This document shows positions 49,412 to 60,989 of a stretch of DNA of 64,000 bases, piece by piece; the stretch's first letter is position 1; every line of letters begins with the position of its first letter. A model generated the notes under the pieces. That model was not told the origin of the DNA. It worked only from the letters and a program-made list of their open reading frames with translations, and made no database searches. The stretch comes from Helopsaltes ochotensis. Its lineage: Eukaryota; Chordata; Aves; Passeriformes; Locustellidae. The DNA is taken from the NCBI GenBank assembly GCA_013400155.1, contig VXBM01000016.1, forward strand, positions 397,547-461,546. The letters are read 5' to 3'. The position numbers and the translations under genes were made by a program.

Positions 49412-49749
49412 TGTTGCCTTTTTTCCCAACCTGGAAATTAAACTCAAGATAATTTCAGTAAGGAGGTAATACAAGGGGATCTTTATTTGAAAGCCCTCGG
49501 GGGCAGTTATGGAAAGATGTCCACAAAAGCCCACCTTCCCAGGGATGAGTACATTTTTATTAGTTTTAGGAAATTAGCATAATTGATTAAAAGCAGCAAT
49601 TGGGAGGACAAGTGGGGATGCAACTCCCCCCAGCCAGGTCAAGCCCCTTCCCTGGAGTCCCCGCCCAGCACTAGCTGTGCTTTGTCCATGAAATGCATCT
49701 TGAACTGTTGTTCTCAGCCTTGGTAACCAGGAAGAACCAAAATAGCACA
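49412..49749 (-). mobile_element. ERV LTR, minus strand, 5' border uncertain
   Basis: The left edge TGTTGCCTTTTTTCCC gives a minus-strand terminus ending CAACA. On the minus strand an AATAAA signal (plus tttatt, 49482-49487) is followed by 'gatccccttg' and U5-like sequence. Upstream is a G/C-rich U3 with 'ccccgcccagcact' on the plus strand. A possible other edge is 49749, where the plus strand reads aatagcaca (minus start TGTGCTATT), but no matching target duplication is seen, and the LTR may extend to about 49865. The sequence differs from the LTR at 50322, so they are separate insertions. Confidence 0.6.
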
Positions 49750-50315
49750 GGGGCCTTGTAGCCCCAGGGTTTGGAGCTCTGGAATTTGTTTTGTCTTTCT
49801 GCCTAGGAAAAGGCCATGGAAAATTACTGGGAAAACTAGCTGCTAATACAATAAGCTACAAAGCTACAAATATATGTGCAAAGAATACAGAGAACATAGA
49901 AAAAAAGGCAAAACCCAAAACAGCATCACAAGGCTTTCCTCCACAGCACCATTCCCACATCTTCAATGGGAGATTTGAAACAAGACAAATGCCCAAACAT
50001 ACCTAAGCTTTCTTTCACTCTCCCCATTTGACATTGAAAAGGTGATAAGGAATTTAATTGGGCCAGGAAAGGGCACATTTCCTGCAGAGTAATTTCTTCA
50101 GGCTACAACACTTTTTTCCTCTGTCCAGATCCACTTGCCTCTCCAAACAACAGGAGCTCTGAGGCAGAGCATCCCATTGAATAGATGTCCTCAGATTTTG
50201 GTTTTTTTGGAGTCAGCATGCATACAACCAGTGACAAAACCTCCCACTGAGACTCTAAACCCCCAAAGTTAAGAGGGCTAGGGAGAATATGTAGCCATCT
50301 GATTGCCATGAACTC
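49750..50315. other. Spacer between two LTRs
   Basis: No gene seen. Part of the left side may still belong to the LTR at 49412. No retroviral gag, pol or env motif is visible, so the two LTRs do not bound a provirus. Confidence 0.45.
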
Positions 50316-50321
50316 CTCCTC
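50316..50321. repeat. Probable target-site duplication, left copy
   Basis: CTCCTC directly precedes the LTR. The right copy at 50983-50988 is ATCCTC, a 5 of 6 match in the same orientation. A 6-bp duplication fits ERV-K-type integration. Confidence 0.5.
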
Positions 50322-50982
50322 TGAAGGGGTCGCTGGAGAAATTCCCCGAGCTAGCCCTCACTCCCTGGTCCGTGCCAGGAGCGGCCGTGCCAGGCCTGGG
50401 TCTGACCCGAGTGGCGGCGCAGGGCAGGGCTGCTGCTGCCAAAGGCAGCCGAGTTCAGCGTCCGGGATCGGGGTGAAGAACAGGGAGGAGCTTCTGAGTG
50501 CATCTCAAAGGAGTTTATTCCCCGAGGGAGGCAGGGACAAAAAGCCAAAAATCAGCATTGGGCACAGTCTTTTAGATGGGAGAGGTACAGGGGGAGGGTA
50601 CAAATCTTCGTCCAATCAGGGACACAACAGGGAGGAGATTAGGGAGGCGCTCACAATATGATAACCAACAGGAAAGACAATGGGAGTGAGGGGAAAGGGT
50701 CACATGGACCAATGGGGCTTCGTGGAATAGGGGATTTCCCAGGAGGAGGTTAGGCAGGTGGTTGGGACAAGGACTGACAGGGAACTTTCTAGACCAAAGG
50801 GCAGGGACTAGGGAGGATTGACACCTATGTAAATAGGGTAAAAGGCGTGCCTAAGGAGTGAATGACACCCAGGTGAGGGAGGAGAAAACTTTAGGTAAAA
50901 CCATCCACTTGAGAGAAGAAATAGGAACAAACCGTTCAAAAGGGTTTACAAAAATATGCATAAAGAAAAACACACCACCACA
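50322..50982 (-). mobile_element. Solo ERV LTR, 661 bp, minus strand
   Basis: On the plus strand the element begins TGAAGGGGTCGC and ends CCACCACA, so the minus-strand copy runs TGTGGTGGTG ... CCTTCA, a correct TG...CA pair. On the minus strand the U3 holds CCAAT-box words (plus attgg/ccaat near 50612 and 50709). An AATAAA signal (plus tttatt, 50514-50519) follows. A GC-rich U5 (plus 50322-50470) contains several CpGs and matches the style of songbird LTRs. Flanking 6-bp words agree at 5 of 6 positions. There is no internal coding region, so it is a solo LTR left by recombination. The relatively intact structure and retained CpGs suggest it is one of the younger insertions here. The frames at 50308-50661 and 50858-51127 lie in or partly in the LTR and are not genes. 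Confidence 0.8.
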
Positions 50983-50988
50983 ATCCTC
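50983..50988. repeat. Probable target-site duplication, right copy
   Basis: ATCCTC follows the LTR edge directly and pairs with CTCCTC at 50316-50321. Confidence 0.5.
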
Positions 50989-53825
50989 TGTAAGTGGTGT
51001 CCTGAGGTGGGTTTTCTCACTAGAACTCTTCAGACTGATAGAGAGGCGTGGGGCTGGGGGACCAAAACCAAGGAGGGAGCATACAGCTCAGATGGCAGAG
51101 TGTACCAGGGATTTTCTCCTGTACTAACTCTAAACAGTTTTGGTTCCCATATCTGTAAAAAAATCTTCCGGCACTATTCAGGTTGCTTTTGATCTCTCCA
51201 GTGCCAAAACATAATTTCACTCAGAACCAGGTGGTTTGAAGTATGGATGCAGGCAGTTTGTACCATTGCACTTCAGGTCAAACAATGCTCCCTGGAGATT
51301 ATATTTAACAGTAAAAATGTAGACTCTGAATTCCAGCAAAATCCCAGTTTGTCTAGGATGGTAATGAAAGGATGAACAACATCTTTACGTCAGATTATTT
51401 GAATTAAGCAAGTAGATACAGAATTCTTTTTTTTTTTCCTCCATTGCTGTCATTTTTGACAGATGATCTCAGCTGATGCTGGATTTTCAGTTAGATTTAG
51501 GAGATTTACTTTTGTTGTGATAAAGGTATGATCTCACTTAGAGACCCTCTCTGCATTCAGTGCTCATTGTATTTACACAGCAGTAGAAAAGAAAACAGTG
51601 CCTTAACATGCAAGAAAATGACAATAGTAGTAATAATGATAATAATAACAACAATCACCACACAGCCTGGGGCCAGGAGAGGAGTAAAATGGTTTATGTT
51701 TAGTTTTGGTCTTCACATCAGTAATGAACAAAACAAACAGGAAATGGGGCAGTAATGGGGTCACATGCCATGTGCAACAGAAAGGAAGCAACTGCGAAAT
51801 TTGAGTTAACCAGGAATGCATTATGTCAGGAAATATTGGATTTGAGACCTACTGCTCATGTCAATCAATTTAATTTTTTCGCATACATTGGAAAATATAT
51901 CTTTCCCAGTGTGCAATATTTAATTAGACCTTCATGAGACTTTAAAGCAGGCTCCAAGGATTTTCATAACTCCATGTTCACATGCCAAATTTACATAAAT
52001 GAAGACAAAGAGATTAAAAAAGCAGGGAATGTAATGAAAAATGCTGCCATCTAAGACCTTAGGAGGAACAAAAGGGATAAGAGGAGAAGAAACTTAAGAA
52101 AAAAATATGAAAAAAGAGAACTAATATAAGAAATGTGCATGAAAATATATTTGAAGAAGAATCCTACCTTATGAATGCCTAACAAAAATAATAGCTCTTT
52201 TAATCTGTAGATCTTGTTCTTTAAAGTGTAAAGGAAAGCTCGCTATTGTAATTTTAATAAAAGGAGGAAACTGAGGTATCTAACTTTGATTGACCCAATG
52301 AGGAAACAGAAAATGTATTGTACCTCACTGTCTCATCCTTCCTCTTCCTATTGGCAAGTGGTTACCTTGTCTATTTGGCTTTTCACAAAAATAAGTCCTA
52401 ATCACCACCTTATTTTGACACTGTCTCCAGAGGGGAGATCACTGTTGAAAACTAATCTCCAGACAATGGTATCCCACTTTGTCTCCAACAAAAAACTTCT
52501 TTCAGGTCCGAAGATACAGCTCATGCAACAAGACATTAGACAATTAGAGTCAAACTACCTCCACATTCCTCTCTCAGTCCCCAGAAAAGATTTTAGAATG
52601 TTTCCTCACTCCCCTCTAAACACTAAAATCACCATGCCTGCATGGTGACTATAAAGCATGGCATGATACTCCCATGTTTTCCCTGCTATATAGGAATTTT
52701 CCCTCCACTTGAACAAAGAGGCTTTCTATGGCTTTCTTAGTTCAGGAACAGCAAAGAGACTTGCTTCATTTCTCTCTCTCCTCCCACTGGCTCATGCTGG
52801 GATCAAGTATGTCTAAAGCCAAATCCAGATATTTACAGAATGCTTTCACTAGGCTAAGTTCTTGAAAGCCAGTTTATGCATCCTTTCAAGATGCTCTCAC
52901 CAACTGAGTCATCACTGATGAAAAAGATGGGGGAAGTAAAGGGGAGAAACAAGCAAAGAGATGACAGAATATATAATAAAAGTCATATTTAGGAAAAAAA
53001 AAAGGATTTCAGAGGTAATCATTTTCATATGTATACCAGAGAACAGGGGCTAAGTTCATGAAATAAGGTGTGAAGCAACGAGTAAATAGTAGAGGCAAGA
53101 AGAGCAGTGGGTGAGAGCTGGCAGTTGAGCAGGACTGTACTCTGGAAGAGTCAGAAGGCAGAGTCTGAATGTTTTGCAAGTCTAAATATTCCACCAGATT
53201 CCTTCTGCCCTTATCCCTCTCTCTTGGTATCTCAGATATAACAGGAACTTGTGTCACTGAATAACATGAAGAAATTAATATGGAAGTGTTAAGGAACAAT
53301 TACGATGATTCTCACAACAACATATTGCATTTCTGATATGGACCAAGACAAAAGCACTAACAAAAAAGAAACCAGTCAAGGTGAGAGGCAATAGGAGCTG
53401 TGAAGGATGTTAATAGGGTTAAAATATTTGCAGTGATGACTCAAGAAAAAGCAATGTTGTTTTAGAACTAATGATTGAACAAGAAAATGAAATTATGTGG
53501 ATGAGAAGGGGAAGTTGCCTAGAGACCTGCTCACTTAATTCATATGTATACAGTGTGGAAGTACAGATTTTCTTTATACTGACCAGGCCTTGATTAACAC
53601 TAGAGTGAGAAATAGATCAAGATTTTATGATTTATGATGATAAAATCTCCTATTGTATGTCTTCACTGGCCTTACCAAGGTGGAAAACTGTCACATTATC
53701 TTCCTCTCATGGGGGAAATTGACAACTTGCTGCTGAATTTGTTCCAATTTTGTGAAGGTACCAAAAAGCCACAGTGTTTATCAGTCTATCTGGCACTTGT
53801 CCTGATAACTGGCGAATAGAGTAAA
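50989..53825. other. Unique DNA with simple repeats, no gene seen
   Basis: No gene. A TAA/ATA-type simple tract lies at 51622-51660. The 120-codon plus frame 52286-52648 has no recognisable domain and I treat it as chance. The block 51835-51945 is homeobox-motif rich. A-runs occur near 52995-53004. Confidence 0.5.
51622..51660. repeat. Degenerate (TAA)n-type simple repeat
   Basis: A tract of imperfect trinucleotide units (tag, taa, tga, taa, aca) about 39 bp long. Confidence 0.7.
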
Positions 53826-54070
53826 GGAATAGGTAGGACAGAAGGAAGATCTATCTGAACATAAGGAAAACCTTTTGTACTCTAGGGAGAACTGAGCATT
53901 GCCATGGGTTTCTCAGAGATTGTAGTCTCCATCCCTGGAGATACTGAAAAACCATCTGGTCAAGGTCCTGAGGAGCCTGCTGTGGGTGGTCCTGCTTGAG
54001 TAGGAAGGACTAGCCCAGATGACCTCCAAAGGTCCCTTCCAAGTTCAAAAACTCTGTGATTCTACGATTT
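53826..54070 (+). mobile_element. CR1 LINE 3' terminus
   Basis: This is the non-coding end of a CR1 element on the plus strand. It shows 'atctgaacataaggaaaacc', 'actgagcattgcc', 'ctccatccctggagatact', 'ggtcctgcttgagtaggaag', 'gactagcccagatgacctcc', 'aaaggtcccttccaa', and a CR1-type terminal octamer, 'ctctgtgattctacgattt'. Only the last 245 bp are present, the usual 5' truncation. Confidence 0.92.
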
Positions 54071-54134
54071 CAGAAAAAAAGTTAAATGAATGTAGGGGGA
54101 TTTGGGGCACATCTGTCAGATTTTCTTATGTATC
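54071..54134. other. Short spacer
   Basis: No feature. Confidence 0.4.
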
Positions 54135-54222
54135 ACTTTGAGTTTGGACAAGTCATTTCATCCTTTAATGCTTCTCTTCCTTCATCTGCAAATGGGGTTT
54201 AATTATACCTGCTACCCATGGA
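54135..54222 (+). mobile_element. MIR-type SINE fossil
   Basis: The order 'tttggacaagtcatttcat', 'ccttcatctgcaaatggggt' and 'ttaattatacctgctaccca' follows the central MIR consensus 'gggcaagtcacttaacctc', 'ctcatctgtaaaatgggg', 'ataatagtacctacct' on the plus strand. MIR copies predate the mammal-bird split, so survival here implies old sequence. Confidence 0.6.
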
Positions 54223-54305
54223 GCACACTTCATTAGGAATCCACTTACATGCAGAAAACCTGTGCACTGTTTATACCCTTAAGTGGAACATAGGCAATAC
54301 CCAGA

Positions 54306-54329
54306 TTTTGTGGTTAGTTTTGTGGTTAG
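54306..54329. repeat. Exact 12-bp tandem duplication
   Basis: The unit TTTTGTGGTTAG occurs twice in a row, a probable recent slippage or duplication event. Confidence 0.85.
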
Positions 54330-55079
54330 TTCAAGGAGCTGTGGTAAATGTTACTCTCCCTTTGCAAATCATAAACATTAACTCTCCAAAACATTCACCT
54401 TGTTCTCTGTGTAGGCTGGAGAATGCCACAGCTACCAACACTTTATGACTCCAAGACATTAAAATTTGTCTCATGTCATAATCCATGCACTTGGGTTGTT
54501 ATTTTGTGTAGTTAAAGTCTGAACATGCTTCCCTGCTGCAGATAATTAGTAGTATGCACATGGGAGATGTTACAGCTCGTAGGATAGTCTTTTCTGTGAC
54601 AGTTGACAGTGATGGCAATGCAGTCTGTTCCAAAGAGGGAACGGGGAGCAATGTTATTGGGAATTGATTTTTTCCTTCATTAAAGCCAGTTCTTATCCAC
54701 CAGTTTCCCCTAAACCTACCTACTGCTCAGATTTATTTGAAAATATAACATTAAATATTTACTAGTTCAGTTTTATTTGAGGGGTTTTAGGTATTTTATT
54801 ATGCTCTGCACTCAAGTTGAAGCCTCTGTGAAATCTAACTCTACATCCATCTTTTGATGTTGTCAAGGTAAACAGTACACAGGGAGTTTACTGTTTATCT
54901 CTGGATGCTAAAGGGTTATATATTACAAAAGGTGTGGGATATCAGTATTCAGAATATTTGGGTTACAGCAAGTTATGAGGACAGTTAAATCAGAAAGTAA
55001 AGAAATAATAGTCAATATACAGTAAGTTGTTTCAGTAATTCAGCAGAAAGGTGGAGTGAATAGGTGATGCAGGTTTTGT

Positions 55080-55115
55080 GTGATGATGACGATGGTGATG
55101 ATGATGATTGATGAG
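55080..55115. repeat. Imperfect (GAT)n trinucleotide repeat
   Basis: Ten or so GAT-type units with interruptions (gac, ggt, att). On the minus strand it encodes a histidine run within a chance frame. Confidence 0.85.
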
Positions 55116-56520
55116 GCCGTTAAGCAGCTGATAATCTGCTCCAGCCTTCCAGAAAAGTCCCATCTCTTTTTTTTTTCTTTCTTTACAAACTATCAAAACA
55201 ACTTTCCTATTTAGATCTTTCTTGAAGAATAAGGTAGTCAAATTTCAACCTTCAAAATCTATTCATGAGACTCTAGTAGAACTACAGGAGAGACAGATGC
55301 TTTCACAGAGAACACCTTTTTTATTCCAGCTGCTGGACATGGCTTCATTTTCCAGCTTCTGGGAAGACAACCCACAAATCAAAATCCTTATGGATATTTA
55401 TGAAGTGTTCTATGTGGCAAACAGTGAATTTGATGGTTTTTACTTTTGTAGGGCACGGAAGTTGATATTTGCATTGTATGTAGAGTGTATATGTTATAAA
55501 AATGTCGCACACATTTAACTAGGCTAAAATATTTTAATGGTCCATTTGCATGTATTTTATGCCCAGCTAATCAAGTCTACTTTATCACTTTCTTCTACTT
55601 TGTCCATTAGTGATGCATCAGGAAACAAGTTAATAAACCTGACGTGCCTGTCATGTGATTGCTTAAGCCACACTCAGTGCTTTCCATCTAGAGAGCAAAA
55701 CTGTGAATCCTCAACCCACCCCTTGGAAACCTGCATCCCTGATTTTGAGGGAAGGATAACGAACACTACCATGTCCAGTGCCCTTATCTGCATAGTGGTA
55801 GGGATACAGAGAGGCCCTCCTCCTCCTCCTTCCATTTTTCCAGATCCATCACAGTTCTCAGACTTTGCTATATGCCATGCACTGTACTCTGAAAATTACG
55901 GGATCCTTCTGTTCCCGTTGCTGGACCGTAGAAGTCACGAGACGTTTGCTCTACTGTCAGCTTAATCCACTTTCCTGTTCTTAAAAGAAGTAACCCCTGT
56001 ATTTGCAGGCAACACTGTCCCTTAAAACTTGAATTTCAGGTTTGGAATATTTGACCACTGATGTCCAGTCTTAACATAACTTTACACAGCAGTAATGGTG
56101 TCTGAGCTGTAGACCACAGGCAGATGTCACCTATGCTTGATGACTTCACAGAAAAGCATCTTCCTCCGCATTCCTTTCTTGTTTTTATTGTCCATTTTTA
56201 TATGCACCTAAGGTTTTCTGGCCAATTTTTATTCTATCTCTAATTTAAACTATTGAAAAATGTTTTCTTGTCACCCATGTACTAAAAACTGACTCAAAAT
56301 ACAGTACCTATTTGCAAATTTTTGTTTCCATGTGCCATGAAGTCTTGGATAAATGATCAAAATCACATCACTCATTCTTATTATTCCAGTGTAACTATCC
56401 ATTGAACATGACTGAGAAAATGAGAAACTGCTGCCCTCTTAAGCTTCTCAAAGTAGTAAACTAAAGCACTACCTGATCATACCTGAAAATTACCCATGAA
56501 ATCCAGCCACATGATATAAC

Positions 56521-56550
56521 TAAAAAAAAAAAAAAAAGGAAAAAAGGAAA
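56521..56550. repeat. Poly(A) tract with A/G tail
   Basis: An A-run of about 16 bases continues as 'ggaaaaaaggaaa'. It could be the tail of an old retroposed sequence, but no body is recognised next to it. Confidence 0.7.
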
Positions 56551-57021
56551 TTCAACTGCTAGTAGAAGAGATTATATATTTTATGTGTGTGTGTTAATCA
56601 CAAATATTAGCCTCCAAAACTTTAGAACTAATTGCTAGAAGCAGTAAGAAAACCTTGACAGAGTTATACCACCTGTGTAGATTCCTTCTCACCAGGATTA
56701 GCTGAGTTGAGCACAGCATTGTACATGACACCGTGGTACAGGATCAGCGCTAGCACTAGAACATCAGCTCTCGTGGAGAGACAAAGTGACAAAGTGTGTG
56801 GCATACATAAAATGTATGCTGCAAGTACAAATCCAGGGAGTTCAGGGGTTGAAAGCAAGCTTTAGAGTTTTCACTCTATGCATAGGCATGTAGGCATAGA
56901 CAGCATCTCTGATTCAAACTGACACAGAACTAATACACTCATTTCCTTTCAAATCCATGGTTCTCCTCACAGCTTCTACCTCTGGATGTTGAGAGATTAC
57001 ATGTTTCTGCAACCATTTTTT

Positions 57022-57060
57022 ACTTGAGAAGAGATTTTACTTTGAGAAGAGATTCTTTTT
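57022..57060. repeat. Near-perfect tandem duplication, about 17-18 bp
   Basis: The unit 'acttgagaagagatttt' is followed by 'actttgagaagagatt', differing by one inserted T. Confidence 0.75.
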
Positions 57061-60000
57061 TTCAGAGGAGAAAAGCCATACGAAGGAGCCTAAGACCTAT
57101 TTTGAGGCATGGCTACCACTGCCTCAAGAAGAGAGCAAGAGAAAAGGAAAAGAGGGAGAAAGGAGACATTAGAGACTACCGAGAGAAAAACAGAAAACAA
57201 ATATCAAGATGTACAAAGATTCATAGGGAAGGGATGTACAAAGATTAATTTAAGGCTTACGCTCATCCTTTTATTAAAAAAAAAAAAAAAGTATCCTCTA
57301 CAGATGGGCTTTTACTTTTGGGTGGACTTTGTCCTTCAAGGGACTGAACCCAAGAGGGAACTCAAGTGTTATCACAGCAGCAAATTTTCTTCTTTCTTGG
57401 CCTGGGTAGAAGTATCACATTCTGCAAAAGAGCATCTCCTGAGCAAAAGCACAGATGATTGTCTTGTGAACAGACCGTCATTCAGCCCATGAAACTCCCA
57501 AAGTCACCGGGGTTGTGAAATGGACAAGTAGCAATTGCTGTCATTGCAGGAGAGGGAATGAGAAAAGGAGGGGAGAAGACAGAAGTGAGAACAAACTATT
57601 TCAAAGTCATACAGAAAGTCAACATCCCAATAATTTCAAAGGCAGCAAAAATCCCTGTCCTGAAATCATGGAGGAAGAAGATATTTCCTGTTTCCTTTTG
57701 CCTTAAAATTTCCCTTTGAAACTGTTTCACACCAGCACCATCAAAACCTTGGCAAACACAGAGGCAAAGGACAGACATGAACCAGATTTATAATGAAGTG
57801 AGGTAGAAAACAGGTGAGGACAGCTTTTTCCCTAGCTCTTCCCAGCTTTGCAATGAAAGGTTTTCAGAGCTCTAATTATAAATCAAAGCTCAAGTTCTTC
57901 TGTGAATCACTGTTTGAAGGAGCTGTAATTTTGCCCTTTAAAGCATTTCCTCAGTCAGGCAGCTGGATAGGGGAAGGGTGATTTTTCCATGCTTTATAAG
58001 GTGGGCAGAGAAGGACAGTCAGCTGCAGAGAATAAGGCAGCACAGCTGCCCCACATTAAAGAGAGGCCGAGGGAAAAAAAGCTGGTGAATAGCTTAGCCA
58101 GGTGGATTTATTTTCCTCTTCACCCAGCAGCTGTGGTAAAACCCCAAAGGCAAAAATGTGTCACTGATGAAACAAATGATGAAACAAAACCAAAAACAAA
58201 ACCAAAAACTGAGCCTAGTCCATGACACAAATATGTTGTATGGGGAAATGTCACATACATGCATACATGTATGGAATCATTTGCCTGACTCAGTCACTGA
58301 GTTGCTGGGGGTCATTAAGCACATTGCCTGGGATTTTTAAACGGTGCTTTTAAAGGGAGAAAGTATTGGAGATAGTGACAGGTCCTAGTACTGTGCTGCA
58401 GTGAGAGTAAGATCCTTGAAGGGTTATGAAAAATTCAGATATTTATGGACGGAGAACAAAAAAATTTTGCTATAGAGAAAAAGAAGAGGATAATCCACTC
58501 TCATTTAAAACAGGATGCGAAGAATTGATTGAAAAAATCGCTGTGATACTGTCCAGATGAGTCCATCGCCTCTTTGAAGCTCAATAATGACTGGGCATAA
58601 CCTGTACGGTTACAGGGGCATTTTATAATCTTTTCCACTTATGTAGTTCCTCTGTGTTTATGGAGCCCATTCATTGTGTTCCCATAATGCTCTTTTTCTC
58701 TGCATTCAGTTTTGCAAGGACCAAAGATCATCAATTATAGAACAATTACAACTTTAATGATATCGTGAACAAAGCTCTCTTGCCATTCAGCTGCTTTTCT
58801 CTACCCTGCTTACCAGAAAATTCCCATCATCATCTCTCTGTAAAGTGAGTAGACCTCACCCTGAGACCAGATTTCCCCGTGCAAAGACTGGGTCTCAGTC
58901 ATGAACTTGCAAAAATTTAGAAAGAAGAAGGACAGTCTGCATGAGACAATGAACTAATTACATTATGTGCTATTACATTTTACAGAAAATAAAATATTGT
59001 TGATAATAATTCATGTAGCTCTGTATCAGCAATGATGGCTTGGATTCAAATAAACATCAAGGGATGCTTCTGAGTTACCACATCCGAGAAGCCTTATGAG
59101 AAATAGAGCAGTGATTGGTGTCTCTGCTGTACTTGGCAATTTTGCACACACTAATGTTTTCTGTGCTTGCTTTCCTGGACCTCACAAGGTCTCCTCATCA
59201 TGGGAGCCTTGGAAAGAACTATCCCATAGGGGCAGGTTTATGTTCTTAATATTGTATAAATGCTTGTTCTCACAGCTGTGTCCAGCTGTAGGTATAGCAG
59301 AAAGAGATTATTAAAAAATATATATAAAAGCTTCTTTCTTTGCATCATTCTTAAGGATCTCCCAGGAAAATACTTAGGGGGAAAAAAAAATCAAAACCAC
59401 TGTACAGTAGTACAAGTCAAAGAGCCAAATGCATGTATGAAAATCCCATTCAGTCCTGCTACGAGACAAGATTTAGCAGGCTTAACAACCTAAACTCTAA
59501 TATGTCTCTCATCTGAGAATGATAATTTCATTCAAGGGGATAAGCTAACAAAAAAAAAAGTTATGAAATTGATTAGACAGTGGGCAATGCAGTGGTCTCT
59601 GATTTTGTAGGGCTTACTTTTCTCTTAAAAATTAATTTAATATCAGACCCCTTATTTAGACTAAATTACAAAGACAGGAAAATTAAAAATGTGATGCAAC
59701 AATTAGAGAACAGGAAAATTACTTGATGTGCAATGCATATTGAGTGTTCATATTTCCACTGTGAGGAGAGGAATCAGTCCTACAAGCAACGGAGAATCGT
59801 GCAGTTCAGATGGCTTCAGGTGTTAGTTTCCAGCTGCTGCAGAAGTCTCCAATTTACTTAGTGGCATAAAGCACATTTTTTTCCCAACATTTTAGGGTCT
59901 AGTCAGTACCACTGGATCACAATAAATTATATCCCACTGTGCTGGAGAATATAAACAACTAGATTTCAAAACAATTAGAGATTATAAAATAAATCTTAAT

Positions 60001-60989
60001 ACAAATTTCTTCTGATCCATAGAGACTCATTTTTTAAAATATTTTGTTCACACTAGCTATAGACAGCATGGCTTGTCTGATATGGGGAATATTGACTTTG
60101 TAGATGTGTGTCTGTGTGCACTCCTATCACATGACACCTCAGAAAGAGTTTTAAGAGTAACACCTTTTAAAGCAGGGTGGAATTGGGAGGAGAAATTTCT
60201 CCCCTGCCCTCTTTAGATCTGCAGATTTCAAGGCATATCTCTGAAATGTAAACATCTATTTCACATTGTTTACTTTAAAGAGGAATAATAAAATCCTAGA
60301 TTTACATGACAACCTTTATCTAAAAAAGTTTAAATCCTTTTATAATGATGCAGTGTGTATTGTGAGACTGTTGAGGGAGAGGCATGTAGATCTGAATGGA
60401 TACACATGCACAAGCGTTCCCTTTTATAAATGCATCCACATATATACATCATCTAATGCAATGCTAATAGACAGTTATGTTTGGAATAGACATCAGGCAG
60501 TGTGATACTAATAGACCTTTATATTTAAAGTAGAGTGGGAAAATGCTTTTAAAATAAATCCATATAAAGAGATAAAATGAACAACTTCCCATCCTTTTGC
60601 AACACAACTAGTCAGTGCACAAGCGTGAGTGTTCCCCCCATGGGTATGAAATTTCAGTGGAATTTAAAAGAATTAATAAAAGCCTGCAGGAAAAGATGGC
60701 GAGAATGAATCTTCAGTATACACCTACACTCTGAGTGCCTTTCTTTTCTCTGCCTTGCGTGCTCTCCTCTCAACATATTCCCTTGCTCTGCTCCCAGAGG
60801 CTCCCACGGCACTTTCTGTCTTTCCCACGGCACGCAGCCCTCCTGGCAGCACGCCCTTGCTGTACAAGGTAGTGTAGGGCTCTGATCTTCAAGTGAGCAC
60901 CCACCAAGCTCTCCCCTGGAGGCAGGCTCTGTACTCGTGTAAGGACACTCATAGTGCCACCAGAGATGACATTTCTGCTCAGCTTTGGC
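57061..60989. other. Unique AT-rich DNA, no gene seen
   Basis: No gene recognised. An A-run occurs at about 57276-57290. At 58165-58212 are two small tandem words, GATGAAACAAAT twice (second copy altered) and ACAAAACCAAAA twice. The block 58650-58790 is a conserved-element candidate. Confidence 0.5.
58165..58212. repeat. A-rich micro-tandem repeats
   Basis: A 12-base GATGAAACAAA-type unit occurs twice, followed by a 12-base ACAAAACCAAAA-type unit occurring twice. It encodes a KTKPKT-like chance peptide. Confidence 0.75.

Larger units (their letters stand above)
54330..57021. other. Unique AT-rich DNA, no gene seen
   Basis: No gene is recognised. The 142-codon plus frame 55537-55965 and the 98-codon frame 55222-55518 lack domains. 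A GAT-repeat lies at 55080-55115 and a poly(A) tract at 56521-56537. Confidence 0.5.

Noticed and set aside
49412..50982. Two same-strand LTRs as ends of one provirus
   Set aside because: The LTR sequences differ and the 0.6 kb between them holds no retroviral coding motif.
52255..52290. 'ggaggaaactgaggtatcta' as another MIR piece
   Set aside because: Only about 15 bases match and the neighbouring MIR blocks are missing.
52286..52648. 120-codon plus frame
   Set aside because: Peptide resembles no family I know and lacks splice or promoter context.
55537..55965. 142-codon plus frame
   Set aside because: No domain, ordinary AT-rich composition, and no supporting splice sites; long enough to occur by chance in 64 kb on six frames.
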